From contig JAGQRW010000001.1 of NCBI GenBank assembly GCA_020425085.1, positions 186,001 through 250,000 of the forward strand: a stretch of DNA of 64,000 nucleotides. The letters run 5' to 3'. The stretch is from Paracoccaceae bacterium (lineage in GTDB: Bacteria; Pseudomonadota; Alphaproteobacteria; Rhodobacterales; Rhodobacteraceae). A model generated the notes under the pieces. The model saw nothing but the letters and a program-made list of their open reading frames with translations. It was not told where the DNA came from and ran no database searches. A program made the translations under genes and the position numbers. Positions 8,891 to 19,285 of the stretch are shown here, piece after piece (positions within the stretch are counted from its first letter, which is position 1; each line of letters opens with the position of its first letter).

Positions 8891-10135
8891 TCACCGGCCA
8901 AAGCCGTAGAGTCGTTTGCGCCTTGAAAACAGTATCAGCGACAGTATGACCAGCAAGGTCGACACCACAAAAGGGGCACCGGGGAAATAGATCGGCGCAT
9001 CGTCATGGGTGAAATAACTGAAAGTACCTGTCATCAATAACGGACTGATGATCACCCCGACGGCGGAAATCGAGGTCAGCAATCCCTGCAACTCACCCTG
9101 CTGGTCGGGACGAGCGGTGCGCGACATGATCCCCTGCAAGGCTGGCCCGGCAATCACCCCGATCGCCGTCAGCGGTGCCAGTTCGAAAATCTGCCAGCCC
9201 TCATAGGCCAGCGCATAGACCAAAAACGCCATGGCGTTCAGCGCAAGTCCCATGATCACCGTGTAATGCTCGCCAAATTTAGGGATGATGACGCGGATCA
9301 AACCGCCCTGCACCACCGCCATCATCAGACCGAACACCCCCAACGAAACGCCGATCATCGCCGGTTCCCAGCCAAAGCGTTCCTGCGTGTAATAAGCCCA
9401 GACGCTGGGATAAACGAAAAACGCGATGTTGTAGAAGAAATATACCAGCAATAACCGCGTGATACCCGGCAACTTGCCGATATATTTCAGACCGCCAACC
9501 GGGTTGGCGCGGGCCCAGGAAAACGGGCGGCGGATTTCATCAGTGACGGTCTCCCTCAGCACCAACAGGCCGAACAGCGTGTTCAGCCCGGCCAGACCAG
9601 CCGCCGCAAAAAACGGTGCGCGCGAGCCGAATTCGCCCAAAATGCCCCCGATCAGCGGCCCAAGGATAAACCCAACCCCGAACGCCGCCCCGATAAGACC
9701 GAAATTTTGCGCCTTCTCATCCGGGGCCGAGATATCCGCGATATAGGCATTGGCTGTGGCATGGGTGGCCGAAGTGACGCCGCCGATGATCCGCCCGATC
9801 ATCAAAACCCACAGAGCATGCGCAAACCCCATGATCAGATAATCCACCGACATCGCCGCCAACGAGATCAAAAGAACTGGCCGCCGCCCATAGCGATCCG
9901 AAAGGTTGCCGATGGTCGGCCCGAACAGGAACTGCATCACCGCAAATACCGTCGCCAGCACCCCACCCCAGATCGCCGCCTGGCTCAGATCGGTGGCACC
10001 GAGTTCGATCAACAACTTCGGCATCACCGGCATGATGATGCCGATGCCGATTGAATCAAGCGAAACCGTGATCAGCAGGAACAGGACAGGAAGCTTGCGC
10101 GACAAGGGACACCGGGCTTTGGGACAATCCGGCAA
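8891..10135 (-). CDS. MFS drug exporter, TCR/Tet family
   Basis: Proton-driven inner-membrane exporter of about 410 aa with twelve predicted hydrophobic segments. It shows the TetA(A-C)-like pattern: a LDSIGIGIIMPVMPKL first helix, the motif A loop GNLSDRYGRRPVLL after helix 2, and an ALHATANAYIADI-like motif (SATHATANAYIADIS) in helix 4. Many chromosomal members in marine bacteria are not resistance determinants. No ATG is available at the N-terminus in this frame; TTG at 10133-10135 or TTG at 10103-10105 are the candidates, so the first ten residues are uncertain. It converges on the importer operon across a shared terminator. Confidence 0.85.
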   Translation of the reverse strand: MPDCPKARCPLSRKLPVLFLLITVSLDSIGIGIIMPVMPKLLIELGATDLSQAAIWGGVLATVFAVMQFLFGPTIGNLSDRYGRRPVLLISLAAMSVDYLIMGFAHALWVLMIGRIIGGVTSATHATANAYIADISAPDEKAQNFGLIGAAFGVGFILGPLIGGILGEFGSRAPFFAAAGLAGLNTLFGLLVLRETVTDEIRRPFSWARANPVGGLKYIGKLPGITRLLLVYFFYNIAFFVYPSVWAYYTQERFGWEPAMIGVSLGVFGLMMAVVQGGLIRVIIPKFGEHYTVIMGLALNAMAFLVYALAYEGWQIFELAPLTAIGVIAGPALQGIMSRTARPDQQGELQGLLTSISAVGVIISPLLMTGTFSYFTHDDAPIYFPGAPFVVSTLLVILSLILFSRRKRLYGFGR

Positions 10136-10228
10136 ATGTGGGGGGAAGCGGCGAATTGATCAAGCTGAACCTGACCGGACGTGGGGTCAGTCTGAATGCC
10201 CATCCCTGACCCGCCTGAACCAACACAA

Positions 10229-10307
10229 GGTCAGCGCCCGAGCTGGAGGGTGCAAAACGCCCTCCCTGCGGAGGTCGGGCGCTGACCGGGCCGCAAGCGG
10301 TCCGGTC
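10229..10307. repeat. Two adjoining palindromic hairpins between the exporter and the unknown gene
   Basis: The first element has 13-base perfect arms (GGTCAGCGCCCGA at 10229-10241 and its complement at 10275-10287), with further inner pairing of GAGGGTG and CGCCCTC. The second element shares its first bases with the end of the first: GACCGGGCCGC (10284-10294) pairs with GCGGTCCGGTC (10297-10307), with one G-U pair. There is no clear T-tract, so it resembles a REP-like intergenic element more than a simple terminator. Confidence 0.6.
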
Positions 10308-10334
10308 GGGATAGTTGGCAAAAAAGCAAAACTG

Positions 10335-11472
<1,138 letters not shown>

Positions 11473-11480
<8 letters not shown>

Positions 11481-12717
11481 CGGCTTCCCCTTCTGCCGGT
11501 GCCCCGCCCATAAACCGGTTGCCTTGCTGATAGTCGCAAGGTGCCTCCTGCATCTCTAGGTGCAGGCCCTTGCCGGTATAGGGGTGGGCGCGGGCCAGAC
11601 CCTCATCAACCTCGATGCCTAGTCCCGGCGCGGTCGGGGGGATGATGAAACCTTCCTCCCACTTGATCGAATGCCGGATCAGTTTCAGGTGGAAATCGCC
11701 GCCGGTTCCTATGGTTTCGGTCAGCAGGTGGTTGGGGATATTCGCCGCAAGCTGGATATTGGCGGCCCATTCCACCGGCCCCGCATAGAGATGCGGCGCG
11801 ATCTGGGCGTTGTGAACCTCGGCGATGGCGGCGATCTTCTTGGTTTCCAGAATGCCGCCGGAACGCCCCAGCGCCGGTTGCAGGATCGACACCCCGGCCC
11901 TGAGGGCGGCGGCGAATTCCATCTTGGTGGTCAGCCGCTCGCCGGCTGCAACCGGGATGCGGACGGCGCTGGCGACCTGCCTGAGCGCATCCGTATTGTC
12001 CGGCGGCGTTGGTTCTTCAAACCACAAGGGGTCAAACGCCTCCAGCCGTTGTCCAAGGCGAATCGCGCCTGCGGTGGTGAACTGGCCGTGGGTGCCGAAC
12101 AGCAGATCCGCCTTGTTGCCGACAGCGGCACGGATGGCGCGGCAGAATTCCACCGAAAGCCCGATATCACGCATCGACGGCTGATGGCCGCCCCGGATGG
12201 TATAGGGGCCTGCGGGATCGAACTTGACGGCTGTAAAGCCAAGCCTGACCATTTCGATGGCAGATTCCGCCGCCATTTCCGGGCTGATCCAGAATTCCGC
12301 CGGATCGTGATGCGCCATCGGGTAAAGATAGGTATAGGAGCGGATGCGCTCGTTCATCAGTCCGCCCAAAAGCGCGTGAACCGGTCGGTCATGCGCCTTG
12401 CCGATAATGTCCCAACAGGCGATTTCCAGCCCGGAAAAGGCCCCCATCACGGTTGGATCGGGCCGCTGGGAAAAGCCGCTGGAATAGGCGCGCCGGAACA
12501 TCATTTCGATGTTTTCGGGGTTTTCGCCCGCCATGTGGCGCTGGAACACGTCCTCGATCACTGCGGTCATGGCCTTGGGGCCGACGCTGGCGGCGTAAAC
12601 CTCGCCCCAGCCGGTAATGCCATTGTCGGTGGTCAGTTTGACAAAGGTGAAATACCGCCCGCCCCAGCCCGGCGGCGGGTTGCCCACGATGATGACCTCA
12701 ACATCCTTCAGTTTCAT
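11473..12717 (-). CDS. Enolase-superfamily enzyme (mandelate racemase/muconate lactonizing group), probable sugar-acid dehydratase or cycloisomerase
   Basis: A 414-aa protein with the N-terminal capping domain (TDNGITGWGE, SGLEIACWDIIGK) and a C-terminal barrel. Visible active-site elements are a lysine in AVKFDP (about K165), the glutamates of WFEEP (about E234/E235) and AAGER (about E260), and a histidine in QIAPHLYAG (about H309). At the first metal-ligand strand the sequence is FGTHGQF: where most members have aspartate, this has glycine followed two residues later by histidine. Such GTHGQ variants occur in a sugar-acid branch including cycloisomerases. ATG 12717 is preferred over GTG 12720 because AAGGGG lies six bases before it. 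The next gene upstream is a zinc dehydrogenase, suggesting oxidation of a sugar or sugar acid. Confidence 0.8.
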
Positions 12718-12738
12718 CACGGTCCCCTTGCTGGTGTT

Positions 12739-13824
12739 TCAATCCTGATCGAACACGATCACATTGCGCCTGGCCTTGCCTGACAGGGTGTCGGCGATGG
12801 CCTCATTTATCTGTTCCAGCCGATAACGCCGGGTGACAAGTTCATCGAGTTTCAGGCGTCCCTGTTGGTAAAGCTCCACCAGATAGGGGATATCGCGGCC
12901 AAGTACCGTGTCACCCATGTTGGAGCCGGTCATGGTATGGCTGGAGGCGGCAACCATCACCGGTTCATAGCTGACCGTCGCACCGGATGGCGGCATGCCG
13001 ACCATGACAAGCGTGCCGCCGGAACAGAGGTATTGTGGTGCCGACTGATAGGCATGTGTCGAGCCGACGGTCACCAGAACATAATCGACCCCGCGCCCGC
13101 CGTTCAGATCCTTGACGGCGTGGTGCGGTTTTTTCTGACTGGCAAGGATGCCATGGGTGGCACCGAATTCCTTTGCGGTGTCGAGTTTTTCCAGCGACAG
13201 ATCAACGGCGAATATTCTGGCCGCACCACAGATCGCAGCGCCCTGAATGGCGTTAAGGCCAACACCACCGGCACCGATCACCACCACGCTGGATCCCGGC
13301 CGGATTTTCGCCGTGTTGGTGGCAGCACCGACGCCGGTGATCACCCCACACGCCAGCAGACTTGCGGCATCCATCGGCATATCCGCAGGTATTCTGGCAA
13401 GCTGGCTTTGATCGACAACGACCCTTTCGGCAAATGCCGCGGTTTGAAGGCCATGTTCCAGAACACTGCCATCCGGCATGCTGAGCGGGCCATGGGCGCG
13501 GTCGACTGAGGTTTCACATCGGGCCGGTTGGCCGATATGGCAGTTCGGACAATGCCCACAGGACCGGATCAGGGTAACAAGAACCGTATCACCAGGCGCA
13601 TAACCGCTGACATCCGGTCCAAGTGCGGTGATAGTGCCCGCCGCTTCGTGGCCGTAAACCGCCGGCAAAGTGCCGCCCCAGGCCCCCTCGGCATAGGAAA
13701 TGTCGGAATGGCAGATCGCGCAGGCGGCGATTTTTACCTCGACCTCGCCCTTTCCGGGCGCGCGCAGGTTGACCTGCTCGATAACCAGGGGCTTTCCGAA
13801 TTCGTGGCATACCGCAGCCTTCAT
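12739..13824 (-). CDS. Zinc-dependent alcohol dehydrogenase (MDR superfamily)
   Basis: A 361-aa NAD(P)-dependent medium-chain dehydrogenase. The catalytic zinc site is C38, H59 and E60 (CHSD and GHEAAG); the structural zinc site is C89, C92, C95 and C103 (CGHCPNC...C). The Rossmann motif is VIGAGGVGLNAIQG. It resembles alcohol dehydrogenases of the AdhP/AdhD-like group that act on short or sugar-derived alcohols; the substrate is unknown. GGAG precedes the ATG. Its stop is 22 bases from the start of the downstream enolase-superfamily gene, so this is the first gene of a three-gene unit (dehydrogenase, enolase-superfamily enzyme, polyalanine protein). Confidence 0.88.
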   Translation of the reverse strand: MKAAVCHEFGKPLVIEQVNLRAPGKGEVEVKIAACAICHSDISYAEGAWGGTLPAVYGHEAAGTITALGPDVSGYAPGDTVLVTLIRSCGHCPNCHIGQPARCETSVDRAHGPLSMPDGSVLEHGLQTAAFAERVVVDQSQLARIPADMPMDAASLLACGVITGVGAATNTAKIRPGSSVVVIGAGGVGLNAIQGAAICGAARIFAVDLSLEKLDTAKEFGATHGILASQKKPHHAVKDLNGGRGVDYVLVTVGSTHAYQSAPQYLCSGGTLVMVGMPPSGATVSYEPVMVAASSHTMTGSNMGDTVLGRDIPYLVELYQQGRLKLDELVTRRYRLEQINEAIADTLSGKARRNVIVFDQD

Positions 13825-14659
13825 ATCACGCTCCTTTTTTGGGTGAACGACCCGATGTTGGCCAATTCATACCAGAAGCGCCACAGGAAAATTCGCTGCG
13901 GGATCGACCGGGATGGTCGGAAAGAACAAATTCCTTGTCCGGTTTAGGGAGTCATTAACCAAACCGGGCAATATTGACGGCAGAACAGTGCAGGCCAGGT
14001 ATTTCGCCAGTCGGATAAGGGTCTGTCAGGAATTTCAATAGGCAAAAAACATGCAGCTTTCAGAGATCGGCATTGCGGGATGGACCATGGCAATCGGATT
14101 TTTGATCATAGGCGTTTCACCCCCACCGGAGTTCGAGGCGTCAGCTCGACCCGGTGGGGCGATTGATCTGCCGATTCAATTTGGCATGGAGCCATCCAAC
14201 AAAACCGTCGCTACATTCGCGGTCTTTGAAAATTGTCCGGACCTGTTGGCAGCATCATTGACCGGGCCTGAAACATCCGGATTTGCGCAGCATCAAATGG
14301 AGATCACAAGCACCAGGACCGACGAATGCACCGATTGTCTGGGCGAAAGTCAATCCGCCAAGACCAAAACCAGAGGGCAGGATTGCGCCATTCATGATCT
14401 TGCCTTGCTGACGTTACAATTCTGATTTTCGGCGCTGTCGCAGGCCGGTTTTCATCAACCAAAACCTGTTTTGACCAGCCAGAGGCAGGATTGCCACCAT
14501 TCGCCCGAAACGGAACATTGGCGATTGTTGCCGGACGAAAAGCGGCCAGAACCAAATAGGGGTCGGGCCTGACAAAACTGGAGTGTTAACTGGCAACCTG
14601 TAATGCCGGTTTGCCTGGCTTACCCTTGCCCATCGGTTTTTCAACAAATTATCTGCTGT
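13825..14659. other. 835-bp region without a convincing gene
   Basis: Contains a strong inverted repeat (CCCCACCGG at 14121-14129 with CCGGTGGGG at 14151-14159) and an imperfect direct repeat of about 24 bases (CCAGAGG, optional G, then CAGGATTGC and CATTC) near 14370 and 14481. Open frames exist on both strands (for example 14051-14425 plus and 14414-14647 minus), but none shows a recognisable domain or a good ribosome-binding site. It may be decayed sequence. The promoter of the dehydrogenase operon should lie in its first 100 bases. Confidence 0.6.
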
Positions 14660-15010
14660 TCATTTTCCTGTTTCGCAGAACAGCTCATAAACGAGTTCGA
14701 TGAACCTTCGGGATCTGTCATCGACCAGTGAATAATAGATCGTTTTCCCTTCGCGCCGACAGCTTACAAGCCCTTCCATTCGCAATCGCGCAAGTTGTTG
14801 CGAGACCGCCGCCTGACGATAGTTGAGCAGTTCTTCCAGATCGGAAACCGATTTCTCACCCGATGCGAGATGACACAGGATCAGCAACCGACCCTCATGT
14901 GCCAAAGCCTTGAGCAGTTCCGCAGCACTAAGCGCGTTTTTGATCATCAGCTGCATCTGCTGATCGTTCAATCCGCGCTCGATATCCGTCTCTGCCATTT
15001 TCGGTTCCAT
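14660..15010 (-). CDS. ArsR-family repressor with SqrR/BigR-type cysteine pair
   Basis: A 116-aa winged-helix regulator (ArsR fold, residues about 25-112) with recognition-helix region RQAAVSQQLARLR and a beta wing REGKTIYYSL. C46 (LLILCHL) and C112 (ELFCE) are 66 residues apart, the same spacing as the C41/C107 pair of the persulfide sensor SqrR of Rhodobacter capsulatus; a third cysteine, C84, is extra. No metal-binding CxC motif of arsenic or cadmium sensors is present. I therefore infer sensing of sulfane sulfur or thiol oxidation. The start is taken at ATG 15010; a longer frame to 15121 lacks homology-like sequence. It is divergent from the malonate genes, but no sulfide gene is next to it. 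Confidence 0.8.
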   Translation of the reverse strand: MEPKMAETDIERGLNDQQMQLMIKNALSAAELLKALAHEGRLLILCHLASGEKSVSDLEELLNYRQAAVSQQLARLRMEGLVSCRREGKTIYYSLVDDRSRRFIELVYELFCETGK

Positions 15011-15342
15011 AACCTGTGCCTTTTTTGGGATTTTGATCGTTCCTGCCCGATGCGGGTTCATGGCCATTGGAACGCGTCGGCAAATCCCGTTGGATTTACG
15101 ACTTTGGCTCAGGAGGATCAACCGTTTCCGAAATTTCTCTGGATTAACCTGAACGGCTTGCCAAATGGAATTCTCTGACCGATTTAAATACTGACATAGA
15201 TAATCGGCATTGCCAAAAAAACATCACACCTGATACCGCTACTTTCAAGGGGTACCCACCCAGCCCCATCGAACCTGAAGCCGAATTGCCAATACCTGGC
15301 CGGGTTTGTAATCTGGGATCTGATCCAGTACACGAGGCGACG
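15011..15342. other. Divergent intergenic region between the ArsR gene and the malonate operon
   Basis: Non-coding, 332 bases, somewhat AT-rich in the middle (15180-15230). It must hold the promoters for both directions. I see no strong palindrome; a weak CTGG...CCAG symmetry occurs near 15313-15328. Nothing else can be assigned. Confidence 0.5.
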
Positions 15343-16629
15343 ATGCCCGAACGATCCTTTCTGGCGGAAATGTTGCAACGCATCGCAGGGCGGGGCGGAC
15401 GGAAAAGCAGTAAAAAGCCGGCTGACCTTTGTAGCGAACTGCTCGGCGACAAGGGCGAGGTGTCAGGGCTGGTTACCGCCATGAACATCCTTGATGCCTA
15501 TGAGGCAATGACGCCGGATCAGAAAACCTTGTTCTTTCAGGATATTGCCGCAGGTTTCAGCGTCGATGACAAGGCACTTGAATTCGCGATTGCCGGCTGG
15601 ACACCAGGGAACGACGCTGCCGCACGCGAGATTCACATGGCTGCCGAGCCGAAAAGTCAGGAACTGATCCGCCGCCTGAACCGGGTACCTGGTGCCACCG
15701 CACGCCTGGTGAACATGCGCGCCGACCTGTTGGTTGCTTTGATGGAAAATCCCGGGTTGAACGGACTCAACATTGATTTTCAGCATCTGTTCCGCTCATG
15801 GTTCAACCTCGGATTTCTGGAAATGCGCCGGATGAACTGGTCGACTCAGGCCGACATACTGGAAAAGATCATTGCCTATGAAGCGGTGCACGAAATCACC
15901 GGCTGGGACGATCTTCGCCAGCGTGTCGCTACCCCTGATCGACGTCTGTTTGCATTCTTCCACCCAGCCATGCCGAGCGACCCTCTGATCTTTGTCGAAG
16001 TTGCCCTGACCACCGGCGTTCCCGGGGCCATTGGCCCGATTCTGGCAAAGAACCGCAAGTCGGTCGATCCGCACAGCGCCAGAACTGCGGTATTTTATTC
16101 GATCTCGAACTGTCAGAGCGGTCTGCGCGGCATTTCCTTTGGCAATTTCCTGATCAAACAGGTGGTCACCGATCTGGAGCATGAATTCCCGTCACTTCGC
16201 CAATTTGTCACCCTGTCGCCAGTACCCGGATTGCGCCGCTGGATTTCGGACATGGCAAGCGACAGAACCGCCGACCTACCGCCGCCACTGGCCAAGGCGG
16301 TGCAGGATGCCAAAAGCACTGGCAAGATCCCCGATGAGGCCGACTTGCGAGAATTGACCGCGCGGTATCTGTTGCTGGCCAGACGTAGCGGCAACACCGC
16401 ACTCGATTCAGTGGCGCATTTTCATCTTGGCAACGGCGCGACGCTGCATCAGATCAACATCGGTGCCGATTCCAGCCCGCGCGGAATTGAAAATTCCTGG
16501 GGGGTCATGGTCAACTACCTCTATGACGGTGGCAGTATCGAGGCCAACCATCAGGCCTATGCCACCGAACAGAAGATCGCAGCCGCAGCGGATATCCGTG
16601 TATTGGCGGGCCTGCCCAAACGCCCGTAA
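15343..16629 (+). CDS. matA: Malonyl-CoA decarboxylase
   Basis: Converts malonyl-CoA to acetyl-CoA and CO2. The 428-aa product matches the MCD family: an all-helical N-terminal domain, then a GNAT-like catalytic domain with HPAMPSDPLIFVEVALT, FYSISNCQSGLRGISFGNFLIKQV and the C-terminal VAHFHLGNGATLHQINIGAD signature (catalytic histidine and serine regions). ATG 15343, with a GAGGCG ribosome-binding site, is preferred to an upstream ATG at 15286. The malonyl-CoA ligase follows after 12 bases, so the pair activates and decarboxylates malonate. No malonate carrier (MatC) is adjacent. Confidence 0.93.
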   Translation: MPERSFLAEMLQRIAGRGGRKSSKKPADLCSELLGDKGEVSGLVTAMNILDAYEAMTPDQKTLFFQDIAAGFSVDDKALEFAIAGWTPGNDAAAREIHMAAEPKSQELIRRLNRVPGATARLVNMRADLLVALMENPGLNGLNIDFQHLFRSWFNLGFLEMRRMNWSTQADILEKIIAYEAVHEITGWDDLRQRVATPDRRLFAFFHPAMPSDPLIFVEVALTTGVPGAIGPILAKNRKSVDPHSARTAVFYSISNCQSGLRGISFGNFLIKQVVTDLEHEFPSLRQFVTLSPVPGLRRWISDMASDRTADLPPPLAKAVQDAKSTGKIPDEADLRELTARYLLLARRSGNTALDSVAHFHLGNGATLHQINIGADSSPRGIENSWGVMVNYLYDGGSIEANHQAYATEQKIAAAADIRVLAGLPKRP

Positions 16630-16641
16630 GGAATTGTGGCC

Positions 16642-18165
16642 ATGTATGATCAAAACCATCTTGCCCGTAGCTTGCGCCGCGCCAGCATCGGCAAAGATCA
16701 AGAAACCTTTCTGCGCATTCATCCCGGTGGACGATTGATCAGTTATGGCGATTTTTTTGCCAATGCTGAAAAGATCGCCGCCGCCCTTGTTGCCGCCGGG
16801 GTCAAGCCCGGCGACCGGGTGGCCGTGCAGGCGGCCAAGACCGTGACCATGCTGGAACTCTATGTCGGCTGTGTCCTTGCCGGGGCGGTTTTTCTACCCC
16901 TCAATACCGCATATACCGCATCCGAGGTCAGCTATTTTCTTGCCGATGCAACCCCTTCGGTATTCGTAGCCGATCCCGCCAAGCTCGACAGTCTGACCCC
17001 CATTGCCAATTCCGCCGGCACCAACACCATCTGGACTCTGGCTGCCGACGAAACCGGCAGCCTTGTCGATCAGCGTGACAGGATGCCTGCCGGTTTCCGG
17101 GCGATTGCCCGCATTGCCGAAGACCTGGCCGCGATCCTCTATACTTCAGGAACCACCGGCCGTTCCAAAGGCGCAATGCTGTCGCACCGCGCGTTGGCCT
17201 CAAACTCGGAAACCTTGCGCGACTATTGGCGTTTCACTGGCGATGACGTGCTGATCCACGCGCTGCCGATCTTTCACACCCACGGCCTGTTTGTCGCCAC
17301 CAACATCACTCTGATGGCAGGCGCATCGGCAATATTCATGGCCTCGTTCGACGCCGGGGCGATCCGTGACGCCATGCCGGGCGCAACCGCCCTGATGGGG
17401 GTGCCAACCTACTATGTCCGCCTTTTGGACACCGAAGGTCTGGCCAAAGCGGCAAGAAACATGCGCCTGTTTGTATCCGGCTCGGCCCCGCTGTTGGCGG
17501 AAACGCATGCCAACTGGCGACAACTGACGGGCCATGCCATTCTGGAACGCTACGGCATGACCGAAACCAACATGAACACCTCCAATCCCTATGACGGCGA
17601 ACGCCGCGCTGGCACCGTCGGTTTTCCCTTGCCCGGGGTCGAGGTGAAGGTAACCGACCCTGATAGCGGCAAAACCCTGCCCACAGGCGACATCGGCATT
17701 CTTGAAGTGCGCGGTGACAACGTCTTTTCCGGTTACTGGCAAATGCCGGAAAAAACCGCCGAAGAACTGCGTGCAAATGGCTTTTTCATAACCGGCGACC
17801 TGGCGAAAATCGACGCTGACGGCTATGTGCACATTGTCGGCCGCTCCAAGGACCTGGTGATCACCGGCGGCTACAACGTCTATCCCAAGGAAATCGAACT
17901 TCTGCTCGACGATCTGCCCGGCGTCAGTGAAAGCGCGGTGATCGGCGTGCCACACCCGGATCTTGGCGAGGCGGTGGTCGGTGTGGTGGTCCCGACCACA
18001 ACCGGGGAACTCGACCCCGAATGCCTGATCGCCGCCGTCGCCCCGAAGCTGGCCCGATTCAAACAACCCAAACGCCTGATCATGTTGACGGAACTGCCGC
18101 GCAACACCATGGGAAAGGTGCAGAAAAACATCCTGCGCGAACGCTTCGCGAACCTGTTCACCTGA
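16642..18165 (+). CDS. matB: Malonyl-CoA ligase (malonate--CoA ligase)
   Basis: ATP-dependent ligase of the ANL superfamily, 507 aa, producing malonyl-CoA for the decarboxylase upstream. The P-loop YTSGTTGRSKGAM (about residues 160-172), the A5 motif YGMTETNMN, the hinge motif GRSKDLVITGGYNVYPKE and the C-terminal lysine motif RNTMGKVQKN are all intact. ATG 16642 is chosen because AAGGA lies nine bases ahead; GTG 16636 is an alternative. The YGMTETN(M/L) with a conserved arginine downstream (GERRAGTVG) is typical of MatB, which needs an arginine for the malonate carboxylate. Confidence 0.92.
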   Translation: MYDQNHLARSLRRASIGKDQETFLRIHPGGRLISYGDFFANAEKIAAALVAAGVKPGDRVAVQAAKTVTMLELYVGCVLAGAVFLPLNTAYTASEVSYFLADATPSVFVADPAKLDSLTPIANSAGTNTIWTLAADETGSLVDQRDRMPAGFRAIARIAEDLAAILYTSGTTGRSKGAMLSHRALASNSETLRDYWRFTGDDVLIHALPIFHTHGLFVATNITLMAGASAIFMASFDAGAIRDAMPGATALMGVPTYYVRLLDTEGLAKAARNMRLFVSGSAPLLAETHANWRQLTGHAILERYGMTETNMNTSNPYDGERRAGTVGFPLPGVEVKVTDPDSGKTLPTGDIGILEVRGDNVFSGYWQMPEKTAEELRANGFFITGDLAKIDADGYVHIVGRSKDLVITGGYNVYPKEIELLLDDLPGVSESAVIGVPHPDLGEAVVGVVVPTTTGELDPECLIAAVAPKLARFKQPKRLIMLTELPRNTMGKVQKNILRERFANLFT

Positions 18166-18207
18166 TCCATCATTGTTCCAGAAAAACGCGCGGGGTTAGC
18201 GAAGCAT

Positions 18208-18224
18208 GGGGGTAGCAAGCCCCC
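18208..18224. terminator. Weak hairpin between converging matB and fcl
   Basis: GGGGG at 18208-18212 pairs with CCCCC at 18220-18224 around a TAGCAAG loop, with CAT/ATG flanks that can extend the stem. No T-run follows, so termination activity is a guess based on its place between two converging genes. Confidence 0.4.
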
Positions 18225-18268
18225 TGATGTCCCTTTACCTTGGCAAACCGCACACCCTTGACAGAAAC

Positions 18269-19231
18269 CTAACCGCGCACTTGCCGGATATTGGCGTGGT
18301 ACCAGTCGATCGCATCACGCAACCCATCCTTCAGTGAAATTCCGGGCGACCAGCCAAGCGACCTGAGCTTGGAACTGTCCATCAGCTTGCGCGGGGTACC
18401 GTCGGGTTTGCTCGGGTCAAATACCAGACGACCACGAAAACCGCTTAGATCGGCAAGCATCTCTGCCAGATCGCGGATTGAACAATCCGTACCGACACCT
18501 GCATTCAGATGCGACAACATCGGTTCGGCCACCTGCCCAAGTGCCTGCCGGTCCAGATTCATCAGAAAGACGCTGGCCGACGCCATGTCATCGACATGCA
18601 TGAATTCCCTGAGCGGCGTTCCGCTGCCCCAGATCACGATCTCATCTGAATTCTGCTCTGTCGCGGCATGAAAACGCCGGATCAGGGCTGGTATCACATG
18701 TGCGTTCTCAGGGTGATAGCTGTCACCAGGCCCGTAAAGATTGGTTGGCATGATCGAACGATAGTCGCGCCCGTATTGCCGGTTGTAGGATTCGCACAAC
18801 TTGATACCGGCGATTTTGGCAATGGCATAAGGTTCGTTAGTCGGCTCAAGCGGCCCGGTCATCAACGACGCTTCATCAATCGGCTGTGGTGCAAGTTTCG
18901 GGTAGATGCAACTTGACCCAAGAAACAGCAGACGCCCCACATTCGCATGATGTGCCGAGTCGATGACATTGGCGGCAATCATGATGTTTTCATATAGAAA
19001 CTCTGCCGGATAGGTATCATTGGCATGGATGCCACCCACCTTGGCCGCCGCCAGATAGACCTGATCAATCCTTTCGGCCTGAAAGAACGCCGCCACCGCC
19101 GCTTGCGAGGTCAGATCAAGCTCATCCCGGCTGCGGGTGATGATTTCGGCCCCGCCGGTTCGTTCCAGCAGCCGCACGATGGCACTGCCAACCATACCGC
19201 GATGGCCTGCAACAAAAACCCTTTTTTTCAT
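18269..19231 (-). CDS. fcl: GDP-L-fucose synthase
   Basis: Epimerises and reduces GDP-4-keto-6-deoxy-mannose to GDP-L-fucose. The 320-aa product is an extended SDR with the NADP site [10 protein letters not shown], the active-site serine and cysteine in GSSCIYPK, and the YAIAKIAG tyrosine-lysine pair. The family signature [10 protein letters not shown] and the [10 protein letters not shown] motif are present. It is downstream of gmd (54-base gap), giving the complete two-step GDP-fucose route. No glycosyltransferase is adjacent, so the acceptor polysaccharide is unknown. Confidence 0.93.
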   Translation of the reverse strand: MKKRVFVAGHRGMVGSAIVRLLERTGGAEIITRSRDELDLTSQAAVAAFFQAERIDQVYLAAAKVGGIHANDTYPAEFLYENIMIAANVIDSAHHANVGRLLFLGSSCIYPKLAPQPIDEASLMTGPLEPTNEPYAIAKIAGIKLCESYNRQYGRDYRSIMPTNLYGPGDSYHPENAHVIPALIRRFHAATEQNSDEIVIWGSGTPLREFMHVDDMASASVFLMNLDRQALGQVAEPMLSHLNAGVGTDCSIRDLAEMLADLSGFRGRLVFDPSKPDGTPRKLMDSSKLRSLGWSPGISLKDGLRDAIDWYHANIRQVRG

Positions 19232-19285
19232 TTCGAACTCCGGTCGTTGCTGTGGTAGACCAAGAGGTGATCCTGCGGACTTTCT

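Noticed and set aside
8891-10135. Calling the exporter a tetracycline resistance gene
   Set aside because: The family pattern is Tet-like, but chromosomal members without a TetR partner are common and need not confer resistance.
11671-12783. Long plus-strand open frame of 370 codons opposite the enolase-superfamily gene
   Set aside because: Shadow frame; the minus-strand product has clear motifs.
14051-14425. 124-codon open frame on the plus strand in the gene-poor region
   Set aside because: No recognisable domain, no good ribosome-binding site, and it runs across a strong 9-base inverted repeat; more likely chance.
14414-14647. 77-codon open frame on the minus strand in the same region
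   Set aside because: Overlaps other random frames and has no family resemblance.
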